A stretch of 64,000 nt of DNA, taken from positions 248,001 to 312,000 of the forward strand of contig NZ_CP008852.1 in the NCBI RefSeq assembly GCF_000725345.1. Reading direction: 5' to 3'. The position numbers and the translations under genes are program-made. The stretch is from Pelosinus sp. UFO1. GTDB taxonomy: Bacteria; Bacillota; Negativicutes; DSM-13327. This document shows, in pieces, positions 17,455-26,212 of this stretch (within the stretch, counting starts at the first letter, position 1; the number at the start of each line of letters is the position of its first letter). The notes under the pieces are model-generated. The model was not told where the DNA came from and did no database searches. It saw only the letters and a list, made by a program, of their open reading frames with translations.

Positions 17455-17538
17455 CTTGGCGCAAAACTAAAACAAGTATGGATTGAAATATATGATAAAC
17501 TATATGTGGTAAATTAACTCATGAATGTTATAATGTAA
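17455..17538 (+). pseudogene. Degenerate duplicate of the hsdR 3' end
   Basis: About 84 bp that aligns with the last codons and 3' flank of hsdR (17287-17372). Translated it reads ILGAKLKQVWIEIYDKLYVVN-stop against ILGGKLEQVINEINDTLYDVS-stop in HsdR, and both are followed by ATGTTATAAT. The 11 bp repeats lie between the two copies. Confidence 0.72.
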
Positions 17539-17550
17539 GGATCAACTGGC

Positions 17551-17580
17551 ACAACCCTATCTTTGATAGGGTTGTTTTAT
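17551..17580 (+). terminator. Terminator between hsdR and hsdM
   Basis: 11 bp perfect stem ACAACCCTATC / GATAGGGTTGT, 3-base loop, then TTTTAT. Confidence 0.82.
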
Positions 17581-17619
17581 GAAGATATATAGGATGGCCT
17601 TAGGAAGGATTGAAGAATA

Positions 17620-19038
17620 ATGAATAATACAGAAATCGTAGCAAAACTTTGGAATTTGTGTAATGTGCTTCGGGATGATGGTATCACCTATCATCAATAT
17701 GTAACCGAACTGACTTATATATTGTTTTTAAAGATGGCCAAGGAGACAGAAACAGAAGATAATATCACTGAAGAATATCGCTGGGACAGACTGGTGGAAA
17801 AAGAAGGCACAGAGTTAAAAACATTCTACCGCCGACTACTATTAGACCTTGGGGAACAAAGCCAAGGCAGAATCAAGCAAATTTATTCTGGGGCAAATTC
17901 CAACATTGATGAGCCGAAGAATCTAGAAAAGATTATCAAGTCCATTGATGCCTTAGATTGGTATAGTGCCAAAGAAGAAGGTCTTGGTAATCTCTATGAA
18001 GGATTGTTAGAGAAAAACGCTAATGAGAAAAAATCAGGGGCGGGTCAATATTTCACTCCTCGACCGCTCATCAATATCATGGTTCAGTTGGTAGATCCGA
18101 AGCCAGGGGAAAAATGCAATGACCCCGCTTGTGGTACATTTGGTTTTATGATCGCTGCCGATCAGCACATTAAGAAAAATACAGATAAATTATTTGATTT
18201 GTCGGAAGCAGATCAGGATTTTCAAAAGAAGCAAGCCTTTACAGGTGTGGAGCTTGTACATGAGACTCATCGTTTAGCATTAATGAATGCCATGCTTCAT
18301 GACATTGAGGGTGAAATTTTTCTCGGTGATACCCTGTCTAGTTTAGGTACACAGATTAAGGATTATGACGTAGTATTAACAAATCCCCCTTTCGGTACCA
18401 AGCAAGGTGGAGAGCGAGTAACCAGAGATGATTTAACCTATATGACGTCGAATAAACAGCTTAACTTTCTTCAACATATCTATCGTTGCCTAAAGAAAAA
18501 TGGACAAGCAAGAGCGGCAGTGGTCCTGCCTGATAATGTACTGTTCCAGGACAATGATGGACAAAAAATCAGAGCCGACTTGCTGGAAAAATGCAATCTA
18601 CATACCATACTAAGGCTGCCGACAGGCATTTTCTACGCCCAAGGCGTGAAAACCAATGTGCTATTCTTTACCAAAGGTAAAACAGACAAAGATAACACCA
18701 AAGAAGTCTGGGTTTATGATATGCGTACCAACATGCCTAACTTCGGTAAGACGACACCCCTTAAAGAAGAACATTTTAATGACTTCATTGAAGCCTATAC
18801 TGCCGAAGACAGGTCAGCAATCCAAGATGAACGCTGGAGCGTTTTCACCAGAGAACAGATTGCCGAAAAAGGTAATAGTCTAGATATAGGCCTAATCCGC
18901 GATGACAGTGTCCTTGATTATGAAGATCTCCAAGACCCGGTGGAAAGCGGTGAAGAAATAGTGGCTCAGCTAGAGGAAGCTGTAGATTTAATACTGAGTG
19001 TAGTAAAGGAACTGAAAAGCCTGGGCGGTGGCAAGTAA
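17620..19038 (+). CDS. hsdM: Type I DNA methyltransferase, M subunit
   Basis: 472 residues, N6-adenine methyltransferase. N-terminal HsdM helical domain (residues ~5-130), SAM-binding motif I DPACGTFGF (168-176), catalytic motif IV NPPF (255-258), and the family-typical GQYFTPRPLI segment (142-151). It methylates the target adenine as part of M2S. The stop codon overlaps the hsdS start (TAATG). Confidence 0.96.
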   Translation: MNNTEIVAKLWNLCNVLRDDGITYHQYVTELTYILFLKMAKETETEDNITEEYRWDRLVEKEGTELKTFYRRLLLDLGEQSQGRIKQIYSGANSNIDEPKNLEKIIKSIDALDWYSAKEEGLGNLYEGLLEKNANEKKSGAGQYFTPRPLINIMVQLVDPKPGEKCNDPACGTFGFMIAADQHIKKNTDKLFDLSEADQDFQKKQAFTGVELVHETHRLALMNAMLHDIEGEIFLGDTLSSLGTQIKDYDVVLTNPPFGTKQGGERVTRDDLTYMTSNKQLNFLQHIYRCLKKNGQARAAVVLPDNVLFQDNDGQKIRADLLEKCNLHTILRLPTGIFYAQGVKTNVLFFTKGKTDKDNTKEVWVYDMRTNMPNFGKTTPLKEEHFNDFIEAYTAEDRSAIQDERWSVFTREQIAEKGNSLDIGLIRDDSVLDYEDLQDPVESGEEIVAQLEEAVDLILSVVKELKSLGGGK

Positions 19039-20414
19039 TGGCGAAAAAAGAAAAGCTGTCGCTGGAAGAACTACTAGAACAGGCACTGGTTAAGGATGAG
19101 GACAAACCATATGAGGTGGCAGAAAATTGGGTATGGACGAGGTTTAAATTTTTAGCAGACAGGTTACAGTATGGATATACTGAATCGGCATCTAATGATA
19201 AAATAGGACCACAATTTCTTAGAATAACTGATATTCAAGACAACAATATTGATTGGATTAATGTGCCATACTGCAAGATAATAGATAAGGATTATGACAA
19301 GTATAAAGTGAATAATGGTGATATAGTAGTTGCTAGGACTGGTGCGACTACAGGAAAAAGTTATTTAGTTAGTAATCCCCCTGATGCTGTATTTGCATCA
19401 TATTTAATAAGAATTTCACCAATCAGTCACATTGATCCTGCATACATGTGGCTGTTCATGAATAGCTCATATTACTGGAATCAAATTATTGAAAATAAAA
19501 AAGGTAGTGCTCAGCCAGGAGTAAATGCGCAAAAGTTAGGTGAAATTATCATTCCATTACCTTCTTTAAAAGAACAGCAAAGAATCGTTGCTTTAATCGA
19601 ATCCCTTTTCGAAAAGCTCGACCGCGCCAAGGAACTTGTCCAAAGCGCCCTGGACTCCTTTGAAAAAAGAAAATCCGCCATACTGCATAAAGCTTTTACT
19701 GGGGAACTGACCAGAGAATGGCGTGAGGAGAATGGAGTGAATTTCAAAAAGGATTGGGTGAAGAAAGCATTAGGAAAATGCGGTAAGTGGTTTGGCGGTG
19801 GAACACCAAGCAAAAGCAATCCACAATTTTGGATAGATGGAAATTTGTTGTGGGTTACACCGAAAGATATGAAATCTGTATATATAAAAGATACAGAGGA
19901 TAAAATTACAGAAATTGCTGTAGATAGTTCAAGTGCAAAACTCATACCAAATGCCGCAGTTTTATTTGTTGTTAGAAGTGGCATTTTGCGAAGAATATTG
20001 CCAATAGCAATAACAACACGACCAGTCACAGTGAATCAGGATATGAAAGCTATAATACCAAGAGATATCGATATTAAATTCTTTTACTGGTATTGTTTGG
20101 GTAAAGAATCTGATATAAGAAATAAGTGCGCTAAAAACGGAACAACAGTTGAAAGTATCAGTTCTGATTTACTATATAAGTATGAAATATTAGTTCCACC
20201 ACTACAAGAACAACAAGAAATCGTCCGCATTCTCGACAGCCTCTTGGAAAATGAACAAAAAGCTAAAGAACTCTGTGCTGTCATTGAAAAGATAGACCAT
20301 ATGAAAAAATCCATCCTGGCCCGTGCCTTTCGGGGTGAACTTGCCACCAACAGCCCTGAGGAAGAAAGTGCGTTAGAGTTACTCAAAGAAGTGTTAAAGG
20401 AAAAAACCCAATAA
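19038..20414 (+). CDS. hsdS: Type I restriction-modification specificity subunit
   Basis: 458 residues with two target-recognition domains, each ending in a conserved helical spacer: LKEQQRIVALIESLFEKLDR (~176-195) and LQEQQEIVRILDSLLENEQK (~394-413), followed by KSAILHKAFTGEL and KSILARAFRGEL. It sets the DNA target of the HsdRMS complex; the recognition sequence cannot be read off. Translation is coupled to hsdM. The central domains have lower GC than the spacers, as usual for exchangeable recognition domains. Confidence 0.95.
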   Translation: MAKKEKLSLEELLEQALVKDEDKPYEVAENWVWTRFKFLADRLQYGYTESASNDKIGPQFLRITDIQDNNIDWINVPYCKIIDKDYDKYKVNNGDIVVARTGATTGKSYLVSNPPDAVFASYLIRISPISHIDPAYMWLFMNSSYYWNQIIENKKGSAQPGVNAQKLGEIIIPLPSLKEQQRIVALIESLFEKLDRAKELVQSALDSFEKRKSAILHKAFTGELTREWREENGVNFKKDWVKKALGKCGKWFGGGTPSKSNPQFWIDGNLLWVTPKDMKSVYIKDTEDKITEIAVDSSSAKLIPNAAVLFVVRSGILRRILPIAITTRPVTVNQDMKAIIPRDIDIKFFYWYCLGKESDIRNKCAKNGTTVESISSDLLYKYEILVPPLQEQQEIVRILDSLLENEQKAKELCAVIEKIDHMKKSILARAFRGELATNSPEEESALELLKEVLKEKTQ

Positions 20415-20476
20415 ATTTATACAATTTAATGGGCGTATTGTAGAGAAATAGGGACATTAACATTGTTCCAAAATAG

Positions 20477-20519
20477 AAAGGGATTTTCGAGCCATAATCG
20501 CATTGAAAATCCCTTTTGT
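20477..20519 (+). terminator. Terminator after hsdS
   Basis: 12 bp stem AAAGGGATTTTC (20477-20488) / GAAAATCCCTTT (from 20505), followed by TTTGTCTTG. Confidence 0.8.
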
Positions 20520-20800
20520 CTTGCCTACAGTCTGAGGAATAATTATTATAACGAATAACATTTTTGATGGCAAATGGATTATTTTTTTAGCTTGTCTACC
20601 AGATCTTCTTATGAATAATCGTATTGGTAAGGTTTTTTAGATGCAATTTAGCGGATATGAAAGGCTTGATTAACCACAAAGAAAAGTTTGAAATAAGTGT
20701 CGAAATATGAGATACTGCTGATACGTTTTACTAGCTAGACTTCAATCACTAAAGTAAGCAAGGATATAGCAATAGCCGAAGCTAAAATGGAGGAATTATT
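20520..20800. other. Gene-free AT-rich region
   Basis: No supported gene, repeat or structured element seen apart from the ribosome binding site GGAGGA just before 20801. Confidence 0.5.
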
Positions 20801-21454
20801 TTGAAAAAGTTTGCTTTTGTATCAGATTTTGATGGGACATTAACGGATCGAGATTTTTATCATATTATTATTGATACCTATCTGCAGGAATGGGGCATGC
20901 AGTTTTATGAGGATTGGAAAAAAACGAAAAAGATTAATGTAGAATTTCTAAATAAAATCTTGGGGTCGATAGGGAAAACTGAGGAAGAGATTCTGATTGA
21001 AATTCACCGTATACCTTTGGATGAATATGCGGTAGATTTTATTCATAGAGTACAAAAGGCAGGCGGGGAGTTTTATATCCTAAGTGCTGGGACAAGTTAT
21101 TATATTGATCGATTACTTGCTCATCGACAGATTGAAGGTGTGAAGGTTATTTCTATGGGCGGAGTATACAAAGATGGGGGTATCGAAATTACTCCGGATG
21201 AAGGGAGCCCATATTTTTCTGAGATTTTTGGTATTAATAAAGCAAAAGTAGTAGCAGATTTGAAAAAGGAATTTGACATAGTCTTTTTTGCTGGAGATAG
21301 CGAGCCAGACTTAGGAGCAGCCAAAGAAGCCGATATTGCTTTTGCCAAAAAGGATCTAAAGGAATTGCTCAGTAAAGAACAACAAGAATTTGTTCCTTTT
21401 GAAAATTTCAAAGAGGTTGAAAAGTATCTAGAGGATAGAGGGTGGCTTGCATAA
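20801..21454 (+). CDS. HAD-IB phosphatase, MtnX/SerB-like
   Basis: 217 residues, TTG start with GGAGGA upstream. HAD motif I SDFDGTLTD (Asp9, Asp11), motif II LSAGTSYYI, motif III lysine (INKAKV), motif IV FAGDSEPDLGAA. The layout fits the MtnX/phosphoserine-phosphatase-like branch. The substrate could be a methionine-salvage intermediate, a phospho-amino acid or a nucleotide; no salvage genes lie next to it, so it is left open. Confidence 0.83.
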   Translation: MKKFAFVSDFDGTLTDRDFYHIIIDTYLQEWGMQFYEDWKKTKKINVEFLNKILGSIGKTEEEILIEIHRIPLDEYAVDFIHRVQKAGGEFYILSAGTSYYIDRLLAHRQIEGVKVISMGGVYKDGGIEITPDEGSPYFSEIFGINKAKVVADLKKEFDIVFFAGDSEPDLGAAKEADIAFAKKDLKELLSKEQQEFVPFENFKEVEKYLEDRGWLA

Positions 21455-21536
21455 TGCATGCGTTGCCTTACTCTGCCAATTCAACCTGAATAAGTTATAT
21501 CGTATAGTAACGGAAAAAATAATTAATCCAAATACG

Positions 21537-21582
21537 AAACTGCCCTTGCGCCTGTGAAATCCAGGAGTAAGGGCAGTTTTCT
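21537..21582 (+). terminator. Terminator, TGCCCTT family
   Basis: AAACTGCCCTT / AAGGGCAGTTT with an inner CCTG-TGAAAT-CCAGG part, then TTTTC. Related hairpins lie at 26041 and 27327. Confidence 0.8.
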
Positions 21583-21686
21583 ATGTAGCTTTATACTAGG
21601 AAATTAACATAAGCTGACTAAGCAGTCACAATTCTGTCATATTTCTATAATATACTTAAAGTAGGAAATTAAGGGAGTGATCGTTT

Positions 21687-22052
21687 ATGAAAAGCATAGT
21701 TAAAAAGATAGCTATTTTCTCAATGGTAGGCCTGATGCAGATCGGTTTTGGTGCATCAGTAATAGAAGCTTCATCGTTACACAGTGAACCAGTTCCCATG
21801 CGGCACCATGATGATCGAAATGATCAAGATCGGCATGAACGCGAGCGACATGAAAGACAAAGACATGAACGGGAGCGTAGGGAGCGTGCTGAAAATGAAC
21901 GGCACGAACGGGAGATGCGGCGTCGGCATCATGAGAGTGAGCGAGAATGGCACCATCGACAAGAGAGAGAAAGGGAACGTCATGATAATACAATGAGAGA
22001 AATTGCAGCTGGTTTGATTGGGATATGGATTGGTTCGCAGATTAATAATTAA
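21687..22052 (+). CDS. Exported His/Glu/Arg-rich repeat protein
   Basis: 121 residues: a signal peptide (MKSIVKKIAIFSMVGLMQIG, cleavage near residue 29), a central charged region built of RHERER-like units (residues ~45-100, many His, Arg and Glu; probably one long helix), and a C-terminal hydrophobic segment IAAGLIGIWIGSQI. The His-rich helix could bind divalent metals (inference). No known family recognised. AGGGAGTG precedes the start. Antisense and shifted frames are open only because of the low-complexity composition. Confidence 0.75.
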   Translation: MKSIVKKIAIFSMVGLMQIGFGASVIEASSLHSEPVPMRHHDDRNDQDRHERERHERQRHERERRERAENERHEREMRRRHHESEREWHHRQERERERHDNTMREIAAGLIGIWIGSQINN

Positions 22053-22061
22053 CAGTAGCAT

Positions 22062-22100
22062 AAACCGTTATCTAGCAAACTGCTAGGTGACGGTTTTTTT
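22062..22100 (+). terminator. Terminator after the His/Glu/Arg-rich gene
   Basis: AAACCGT-TCTAGCA / TGCTAG-ACGGTTT with small internal loops, then T7. Element A copy 2 starts directly behind it. Confidence 0.85.
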
Positions 22101-22198
22101 ACGGAATCAGAAAGTATAACACTTTCTTGATTCCAAGTAAGAACGACTAAGGCTTCTGCCTGCATCCGAGGACTTGGCACAAGTCAAGTCTTTTCTTA
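22101..22198 (+). repeat. Dispersed element A, copy 2
   Basis: Nearly identical to copy 1. One change in the final hairpin arm (GTCAAGTC for GCCAAGTC) still pairs through G-U, so the fold is kept. The rest of the gap to 22359 is AT-rich and shows no other feature. Confidence 0.85.
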
Positions 22199-22359
22199 TA
22201 TCGGCATTTTTACTCTGCGTAGTTTAGCGTGGTTTAATGTTAGAGAGGCATAAGCAGCATCTACCTATTTAGGTGAATGCTTTTTGGTTAAATTGGATTT
22301 TTGTCATATAGTTGTTTTGTTATTATTATAATATTTATAAAAAGGGAGGTTATTAAAAG

Positions 22360-22617
22360 ATGAAGAAAACGTTATTATTAATGATAGCGTTGTTTATTTT
22401 GTCTATCTTCTCGGCAGTAAGTGCTCATGGCAATCAAGATAATTTGTTAAGTTCCAATCATCGAATCGTTGTAGTGAATGATCCCCAGGCTCTAGATTCA
22501 CATGACCCACAGCAGCCGTATCCACCTCAGCCACAGCCCCCGCAACTACCTCAGCCACAACCACCAGAATCACCACAACCACAACCACAAGTACCAGATC
22601 AACACGATCCGCATTAA
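22360..22617 (+). CDS. Exported proline/glutamine-rich small protein
   Basis: 85 residues: a signal peptide (MKKTLLLMIALFILSIFSAVSA, cleavage after residue ~22), then a short linker with SHDP, then a P/Q-rich tail built of PQP units (residues ~50-80) ending in DQHDPH. No known domain. Such a tail would be extended and may span or bind the envelope. AAAGGGAGG stands before the ATG. Lies in a series of small low-complexity genes. Confidence 0.7.
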   Translation: MKKTLLLMIALFILSIFSAVSAHGNQDNLLSSNHRIVVVNDPQALDSHDPQQPYPPQPQPPQLPQPQPPESPQPQPQVPDQHDPH

Positions 22618-22633
22618 TATTTTGTATATAGCG

Positions 22634-22671
22634 AAATAAGAAGTCGTCCATAATGGGCGACTTCTTATTTG
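22634..22671 (+). terminator. Terminator after the P/Q-rich gene
   Basis: Stem AAATAAGAAGTCG / CGACTTCTTATTT (13 bp, ~11-base loop), short T-rich tail. Confidence 0.75.
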
Positions 22672-22730
22672 TAGCGGACAGCTAGTGGTTTACATATAAT
22701 AGATTAAAAATCAACATAGGAGGTGGCCTT

Positions 22731-23033
22731 GTGGATTACTATTCTGGTGTTCCAAATTGGCATTTGGCGAAGTCCAGCAAAAGATGCATCAAAACCTATA
22801 CTTCGATCTTTAAATTGTATGAAGTTCATTTTATTAGGTTATATAAGGTATGCTCGTGGTGCGGTTCTGAATTCGATTATTACTTCTATCATGGCAGATG
22901 TCCTTGTTGTGGCGATAAATCGAATATTAATAATAGCGACGATCCTCCTCAACCTGGTTTCGTGTTCTTTCCGGAACTTTTAACTGAAAGTTCTTTACTC
23001 ACGCTTTTTCCAGAACTTGCGTTTTATCCATAA
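22731..23033 (+). CDS. Small zinc-ribbon protein
   Basis: 100 residues, GTG start seven bases after AGGAGG. A treble-clef/zinc-ribbon-like pair of knuckles is visible: CSWCG (residues ~41-45) and CPCCG (~57-61), giving four to five cysteines for one zinc. The C-terminal third is hydrophobic and Pro/Leu-rich. An alternative overlapping frame starting at 22723 would use the Shine-Dalgarno itself as coding sequence and is less likely. No named family recognised. Confidence 0.62.
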   Translation: MDYYSGVPNWHLAKSSKRCIKTYTSIFKLYEVHFIRLYKVCSWCGSEFDYYFYHGRCPCCGDKSNINNSDDPPQPGFVFFPELLTESSLLTLFPELAFYP

Positions 23034-23260
23034 ATAGCTGCCCCTTCAGGGTGGCTTTCTTACTTTCGAATAACTGCTGCTTGATTTTATACCCATAAAA
23101 CAACAATACAACGTATATTGGCCCATTAGCGTTTTTGGTAATAGAGAGACAATGCAAGGACTGAGGAAAATCAAGAAATGTAGTAAATTTCCAACGGTTG
23201 TCATTAATATGTCATATTTTTCCTGTATTATATAGTTCTGAATGAAGGAGGGGATAATAC

Positions 23261-24757
23261 ATGAGCTATGGCAATAGTGATGGTTCGGACGGTAGCTCTA
23301 ACGGTGGTTACGGAGGAGATAGTTCCAGTAGCAGCTCCGCTGGTGGTTATGGCGGAGATAGTTCTAGTAGTAGCTCCGCTGGCGGTTACGGAGGAGATAG
23401 TTCCAGTAGCAACTCCGGTGGTGGTTACGGAGGTGATGGTTCTAGTAATAGCTCCAGTAGTAGTTGCGGAGACGATAGTTCCAGTAGCAGCTCTAGTGGT
23501 AATTTCGGAAGTGATAGTTCCAGTAGTAGTTCTAATGATGATTCCAATAGTAACTCTAGCAGTGCTGATAGCACAAGTGATAGTAGTGATAATTCGGATA
23601 GTGGTTCTAGCAGTGATAGCTCGAATGTCAATTCTAACAGTAGCGCTGCAGCAGAGAATACTTCCAGTGTCGATTCTAGTAGCAGCTTAACGGGTACTCA
23701 ATTAGACGGTTCTGCAGGTAATAGTTTAAATCCCAGCGAAGGTATTGTTGGAGGAACTCCCTGTTCAGAAGTTATGAGTAGCTATTATAATAGTAGTACA
23801 TATAATGGCATTAATCTAGATGGAACAGCAGGGGCTACGTTGGATTCATCGGAAACAGCCACGGCATATAGTTTTACTGGTTACATTAGTGATAACTATG
23901 ACAGCACAGTTGCAAGTTCCTATCAAAGTACGATGGATATGAGTGGTTTCCAGAATACAGAGGTAACGGAACCATCTTTATTAGGTAGTGCTTGGAATTC
24001 ACTAACTCAATGGGCTGATCAAAATGTTGTTCAGCCTATTCAGACGGCGTTGAACACACCGTTACAGACTCCTGAAAGTACTTCGGTAGCGGATCTTCTG
24101 GCGGATAATGTTCCTGGCATGACGAAAGATGAAGTTGAAAATGGTCTTAGTAATATGGGGCTTGCGACTACAGATGTAAATTCGACAACGAATATGATTG
24201 GAGATGATCCAGACGCTATTAGCAATTGGGCAGCGGCTAATGGTATTCAGCCAACAACGGTAACACCAACAGAGACAGCTGGGGTAGGTAATTTGTTGAA
24301 TCAAGCAATTAATTGGGATGACGAACATGCCAATCCTGCGAAAAATCTTTTACTAAATTCTGGGGATACAGGTATTGCACAAGGAATTGATTCATTAAAG
24401 GAAGTTACTGTTGGAAAAGTCAGTGTTCCATCTTTAGGCCTAGCTGCTGAATTGGAAGTAGCAGAAAAATCCCTTGGTATTTCAGCTTTAAAAGGGATAT
24501 CAAAACTTACAGGACCGTTAAATATGGTCTCTACAGGATATGATATATATGGTGATTTTCAGAAATATGAAGGAAAAAACTTAGTGGGAGCTGTCGGGGC
24601 AGACTTACTAGCATATGGCGCAGGAGTTACTGCCGCTGCTGTGTGCGTTACATTTAGTGCACCTGCTATTATAGGTGTTGGTATTTGTACCGGTGTAGCT
24701 GTGGGTGCTGGCCTTCTGGTTAATTATGTTAAAAGTACTCAATTATCAAAGAAATAA
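23261..24757 (+). CDS. Large Ser/Gly-rich protein with glycine-zipper C-terminal membrane segment
   Basis: 498 residues, no signal peptide. Residues 1-150 are low complexity: MSYGNSDGSDGSS, then 13-residue repeats GGYGGDSSSSSSA, then Ser/Asp/Asn-rich sequence. Residues ~150-380 are a soluble region with NVPGMTKDEVENGLSNMGL and similar helices. The C-terminus (~430-490) is two hydrophobic Gly/Ala-rich segments (ADLLAYGAGVTAAAV, PAIIGVGICTGVAVGAGLLV) of the type found in pore-forming or polymorphic toxins. GGAGGGG precedes the ATG. A membrane protein follows 31 bp downstream. A toxin-like or surface role is inference; no family is recognised. Confidence 0.8.
   Translation: MSYGNSDGSDGSSNGGYGGDSSSSSSAGGYGGDSSSSSSAGGYGGDSSSSNSGGGYGGDGSSNSSSSSCGDDSSSSSSSGNFGSDSSSSSSNDDSNSNSSSADSTSDSSDNSDSGSSSDSSNVNSNSSAAAENTSSVDSSSSLTGTQLDGSAGNSLNPSEGIVGGTPCSEVMSSYYNSSTYNGINLDGTAGATLDSSETATAYSFTGYISDNYDSTVASSYQSTMDMSGFQNTEVTEPSLLGSAWNSLTQWADQNVVQPIQTALNTPLQTPESTSVADLLADNVPGMTKDEVENGLSNMGLATTDVNSTTNMIGDDPDAISNWAAANGIQPTTVTPTETAGVGNLLNQAINWDDEHANPAKNLLLNSGDTGIAQGIDSLKEVTVGKVSVPSLGLAAELEVAEKSLGISALKGISKLTGPLNMVSTGYDIYGDFQKYEGKNLVGAVGADLLAYGAGVTAAAVCVTFSAPAIIGVGICTGVAVGAGLLVNYVKSTQLSKK
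23303..23458 (+). repeat. 39 bp coding tandem repeat
   Basis: Three near-perfect units plus a degenerate fourth, each encoding GGYGGDSSSSSSA-like 13-mers. Such repeats can change copy number by slippage. Confidence 0.8.
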
Positions 24758-24788
24758 TAAATAAATCAAATAAAGGAGAAATACAAGT

Positions 24789-25208
24789 ATGAAGGAGAGA
24801 CTATCTACATGGCAAGGGGTGCTAATTGGTTCGTTGATAACACCTATTTGCTTACGATTACAATATCCATTAAATCTTGGAGTTATGGTTCTTGTAATCG
24901 TAGGGCTCTTAGTTTATGTTATTAAAGATAGAAAAGAATATAATAAATTTAATTTTGCCGGTATCACCAGTGCAATTATTGGTTCAATAGTGATCGCCAT
25001 CTCGACTACAGGACAGACAATGCAGGGTGTTTCTTTCGGAACTCAAATTTTATCTAGCCTGGGATTGCTTTTTATGGGGATAATTCTTATAGGAATAGGT
25101 AATCATATCAGAACTCCTGAAAAGGTTTCGAAGAAACAATTAATGTACGGTTCAGGAATATTATTTATTTTTTTTGGTGGCTTTTGGGTGTTATTAAACT
25201 GCTTCTGA
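24789..25208 (+). CDS. Small four-span membrane protein downstream of the Ser/Gly-rich gene
   Basis: 139 residues, about four hydrophobic segments, AAAGGAGA before the start. Paralogue of the protein at 11936 and parent type of the broken copy at 10640. It is 31 bp behind the Ser/Gly-rich gene and probably co-transcribed with it. If the upstream protein forms pores, this could be its immunity or partner protein (inference). No known domain. Confidence 0.77.
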   Translation: MKERLSTWQGVLIGSLITPICLRLQYPLNLGVMVLVIVGLLVYVIKDRKEYNKFNFAGITSAIIGSIVIAISTTGQTMQGVSFGTQILSSLGLLFMGIILIGIGNHIRTPEKVSKKQLMYGSGILFIFFGGFWVLLNCF

Positions 25209-25384
25209 ATAGTATTAGGTTTATATGTGCAAAGAGTTGTGATCTATTATGCCCTAATACTATATTGTTAGATAATGTTATAGGTAATGAATTATAAATC
25301 TTAAAAAAGCTGATTGGTTTCGTTGCTTTCGGCTGGGCGGATGCTGTGGTATCTGTACATTGAGTCCCTAGGAAAGGAAGTATT

Positions 25385-26020
25385 TTGAAAGAATTAAATA
25401 GTACAGATGTTAAAGCGTATATAAGATTTGAATCACTTAATGTTTCAAAACGTAGAATCCTTTTTTCGCACATTATGATTAGTGGATTAATTTCTATACC
25501 TACTGCGGTATTTGGTGTATATTCGAATATAACCCAAATATTAATAATTCCAATTATAGTACTAGTTGCTATTTGGGCGGTTAATTTAGCATTTGGGATT
25601 GAAAGGAAACAAAAGGAATTCATTTTATTTTTGGGGTGTAATTCTTTAATTCTATCAATGACATGTTTACTTGCTATTTATAAGATATTGTCTACTATTA
25701 TTGAAGTAAGTACTATGGCGATAATAGGTGTAATTATTTTTTATATTATAGGTTTAATAATAAATAATTTGAACGTTTTACGATTAATAAAGAAAGGTTA
25801 TTATCACAAGAATTCAATTAGTGGATCAACCGTCTTAATTTTTCCTTTTGCTGTATTTGGTTTAGGTATCGGTAAAGCAATGATAGGTAATATTGGACAA
25901 AATGGAGCGGTTATTTTAATAGCATCTTGTTTAATGTTCTTTGCAGTTGTATGTATGATAGGAACTCATAATTTATTGAAATACATGTTAATAAGGAGAT
26001 TTAATAAAAGTATTGATTAA
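25385..26020 (+). CDS. Six-span membrane protein, paralogue of the gene at 26657
   Basis: 211 residues, TTG start with GGAAAGGAAG upstream. About six hydrophobic segments; soluble N-terminus KELNSTDVKAYIRFESL. About 55-60% identical by eye to the protein at 26657 (shared YKILSTIIEV, NVLRLIKKG, GLGIGKAM-G-IG-GAVIL-ASCLM). Not a recognised family. The upstream ~50 bp (TTGCTTTCGGCTGGGCGG) is also shared between the two copies, so the unit was duplicated. Confidence 0.77.
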   Translation: MKELNSTDVKAYIRFESLNVSKRRILFSHIMISGLISIPTAVFGVYSNITQILIIPIIVLVAIWAVNLAFGIERKQKEFILFLGCNSLILSMTCLLAIYKILSTIIEVSTMAIIGVIIFYIIGLIINNLNVLRLIKKGYYHKNSISGSTVLIFPFAVFGLGIGKAMIGNIGQNGAVILIASCLMFFAVVCMIGTHNLLKYMLIRRFNKSID

Positions 26021-26040
26021 GTTACACTCCTACGTAAAAA

Positions 26041-26082
26041 TGCCCTTGATCCTGTGAAAAGTTCAGGATCAAGGGCACTTTC
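26041..26082 (+). terminator. Terminator, TGCCCTT family
   Basis: 14 bp perfect stem TGCCCTTGATCCTG / CAGGATCAAGGGCA, then CTTTCT. Confidence 0.82.
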
Positions 26083-26212
26083 TATGCATCTTTTACTAGA
26101 AAGACATGTAAGGAGTGAGGAAAATCAAGAGATACAGTCATCTCTTTGGTTGTCACTAATATGTCATATTTTTCCTGTATTATAAAGCTCTAAACAAAGG
26201 AGGAGATAATAC

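Noticed and set aside
12644-20414. Prophage or integrative element around the restriction genes
   Set aside because: No integrase, transposase, phage structural gene or tRNA attachment site seen.
21712-22061. Open frames on the minus strand across the His/Glu/Arg-rich gene
   Set aside because: Low-complexity repeats keep the antisense open; the plus-strand frame has a signal peptide and ribosome binding site.
22723-22983. Alternative 86-aa frame overlapping the zinc-ribbon gene
   Set aside because: Its start lies inside the Shine-Dalgarno sequence, and the other frame has the zinc-binding cysteines.
23303-23458. 39 bp direct repeats as a possible CRISPR array
   Set aside because: The repeats are contiguous without spacers and lie in frame in a coding region.
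23268-23690. Val/Ala-rich open frame overlapping the Ser/Gly-rich gene
   Set aside because: It is the +1 reading of the Ser/Gly codon repeats; open only through biased composition and without its own ribosome binding site.
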